Shown in pieces: positions 62,504-64,000 of a stretch of DNA of 64,000 nucleotides (within the stretch, counting starts at the first letter, position 1; each line of letters starts with the position of its first letter). A model generated the notes under the pieces. That model did not search any database and was not told the DNA's origin. It saw nothing but the letters and a program-made list of their open reading frames with translations. Source of the DNA: Gloeobacter morelensis MG652769. GTDB taxonomy: Bacteria; Cyanobacteriota; Cyanobacteriia; Gloeobacterales; Gloeobacteraceae. Both the position numbers and the translations under genes were made by a program. Where the stretch lies: contig NZ_CP063845.1 of NCBI RefSeq assembly GCF_021018745.1, positions 4,340,001-4,404,000 of the forward strand, written 5' to 3'.

Positions 62504-64000
62504 GGCTGTGTAGGATGCCGCTGTGGTGGAGCGCTCCGCGGCAGCGCCAGCGGGGTGACGATCTATCTCCTGCCGGTGTTTTTGACCGTCAGCCTGACGG
62601 TCAATGCCGCTCCCACCGTGGTTTTGAGTGCCACCCCCACCAGTGCGACCGTCAATCAGGGGGCGGCCGCCAGCTACTTCATCAATCTCACCCGCAGCAA
62701 TTTCACCGGCGCCGTCGATCTCTCGGTGAGTGGTCTGCCCCCAGGAGCGACCGCTAGCTTCACTGCCGACCCAACGACGGGTACTGCAGTCACCTTGAAC
62801 GTGGCGACGACCACTGCCACTGCCACCGGCACACAGACTTTGACTGTCGGCGGTACCGCCTCGGGAGCTGCGGTGACCCCGACGACCGTCAGCCTGACGG
62901 TCAATGCCGCTCCGAAGGTGACTTTGTCGGTCTCCCCAGCGACTGCCGCCGTTGCCCAGGGCGCTTCGGTACCTTTGACGGTCACTCTGACGCGCACCAA
63001 CTTCACCGGTGCGGTGGACCTGAACTTCAAAGGTTTGCCTTCGGGAGCGAGCGCCAGTTTCAATCCCGACAACACCACCGCGACCAGTTCGACGCTGACG
63101 GTCAGTGCTAACCCGACGGCTGCACCCGGAAGCTACACACTGACCATTAGCGGTAGTGCTTCGGGGGCGACGGTGACGGGCACCTCTGCCTCTGTGCAGA
63201 TCACCGCCACCGGGGCACCACCTGCGGCTCAGGCGGATCTCAAGCTGGCGGCCGAACAGATTGACTTGACGGCAGGCGTACCTGGTTGGTTGGGCTTCGT
63301 GCCAGTGATTGGTTCGGCTTTGCAGGCGATTGGGGATTTTCAGGCCGGTCGCACCGGTTGGGGAATCTTCAACGCTTTGTTGGCGATTTCTGACTTGTTC
63401 CCGGCCAAAGCGTTGACGTCTTTGGCGGTGAAAGGAGCGGCACGGGCGGGATTGCGGGGGGTAGGTCGGGCGGTGGTGGCTGGGTGCGCCTGTTTTGCGG
63501 CGGGCACACTGGTGGCCACCGAAGTAGGAGCCAAACCCATCGAGCAGGTTGAACCGGGCGAAAAAGTCCTGGCCAAAAACGAGCAAACCGGCGAGCAGTC
63601 CTTGCGCAGGGTCAAGAGCACTTTCCAGTTCGACGAGCGGCCCGTCTACCGGTTGGAGTTGCGCGAAACCGATGGGGCTGGTGAGCGTGATGCGCTGACG
63701 GTGACGGGTGAACATCTGTTCTTCCTCCAAGGCAAGGGCTGGACGGCGGCAGAGCAACTGAAGAGCGGGGATCGGGTGCAGGCGGCTGACGGCAAGTGGC
63801 TGCGGGTAGCGGGTTTGCAGGCGCAACCGCAAAGGCAGAGAACGTACAATCTGGAGGTCGAGGGGGAGCATACCTTCTTCGTCGGCAACACCCAAGCCTG
63901 GGTGCACAACGAGTGCTTAAACTTTGGAAGAAAGCTTGACTTTCTCTTCAATCGCAACATAGATCCGTCAGTTCCTAAAAATCTCGATAGAGCCGCCGGT
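62504..64000 (+). CDS. Silent cassette 6: Ig-like repeats, HINT and start of a new tip, cut by window end
   Basis: The frame is open from 62504 (after a stop at 62501) to the window end, with no good start; GTG 62555 is the first plausible codon. It begins 'SASGVTIYLLPVFLTVSLTV', a shortened copy of the RHS stalk junction, then two Ig-like repeats, pre-HINT, HINT ('CACFAAGTLVATEVGAKPIE' to 'QAWVHN', Asn at 63908-63910). The new tip starts 'ECLNFGRKLDFLFNRNIDPS', differing from all others. The rest and any immunity gene lie outside. Confidence 0.8.

Noticed and set aside
62483-63907. 474-codon minus-strand ORF
   Set aside because: It is the complement of cassette 6, whose plus-strand frame encodes a recognisable stalk and HINT domain.

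Overview
The window looks like chromosomal DNA of a thylakoid-less, Gloeobacter-type cyanobacterium. Evidence: psaC, ntcA, Tic20, a cyanobacterial-length ispH and a FurA-like Fur sit with a hopanoid locus (squalene-hopene cyclase, hpnB-type glycosyltransferase, squalene synthase). The DNA is GC-rich, and genes are packed closely on both strands with many short overlaps. Genus is inferred from gene content only; no search was run.

1-24400 is ordinary core genome: a 5'-truncated helicase-like gene, aroE, ilvB with a zinc-ribbon tail, an SRP RNA gene, purA, uppP, gatC, a frameshifted secretin-like gene, a BON lipoprotein, ntcA with a GTA-N8-TAC box, psaC, a putative high-affinity iron uptake operon (multicopper oxidase, HhH lipoprotein, FTR1 permease) facing a TetR regulator, a Crp-like regulator, a lipoate-ligase homologue, tic20, thiL, ispH, ruvC, fur and a NagZ-like glycosidase.

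24400-42530 holds an HTH protein, an SDR gene cut by an IS30-type remnant, a glutathione peroxidase, a copper unit (csoR-like and copZ divergent from copA, with two matching C/G-tract operators), a nucleoside-phosphorylase-like protein, a fasciclin protein, an exported amidase, the hopanoid genes, a trio of membrane/cytosolic paralogues in which the third gene fuses the first two, and a YdcF protein.

43000-64000 is the accessory region and the main interest: a polymorphic-toxin locus. A secreted ~2,640-residue RHS protein carries a long Ig-like stalk, a HINT autoprotease-like domain and a C-terminal toxin tip, followed by an immunity gene. Downstream lie at least five promoterless partial copies of the stalk/HINT region, each ending in a different tip (unknown, PIN nuclease, PD-(D/E)xK-like nuclease, ADP-ribosyltransferase-like, and one cut by the window end). 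The first four are each followed by a different AT-richer candidate immunity gene; any partner of the sixth tip lies outside the window. Long near-identical stalk and HINT stretches could let these silent cassettes recombine into the RHS gene. IS982, ISAs1, IS256- and IS4-like elements, IPT/TIG fragments and deletion scars show repeated rearrangement.
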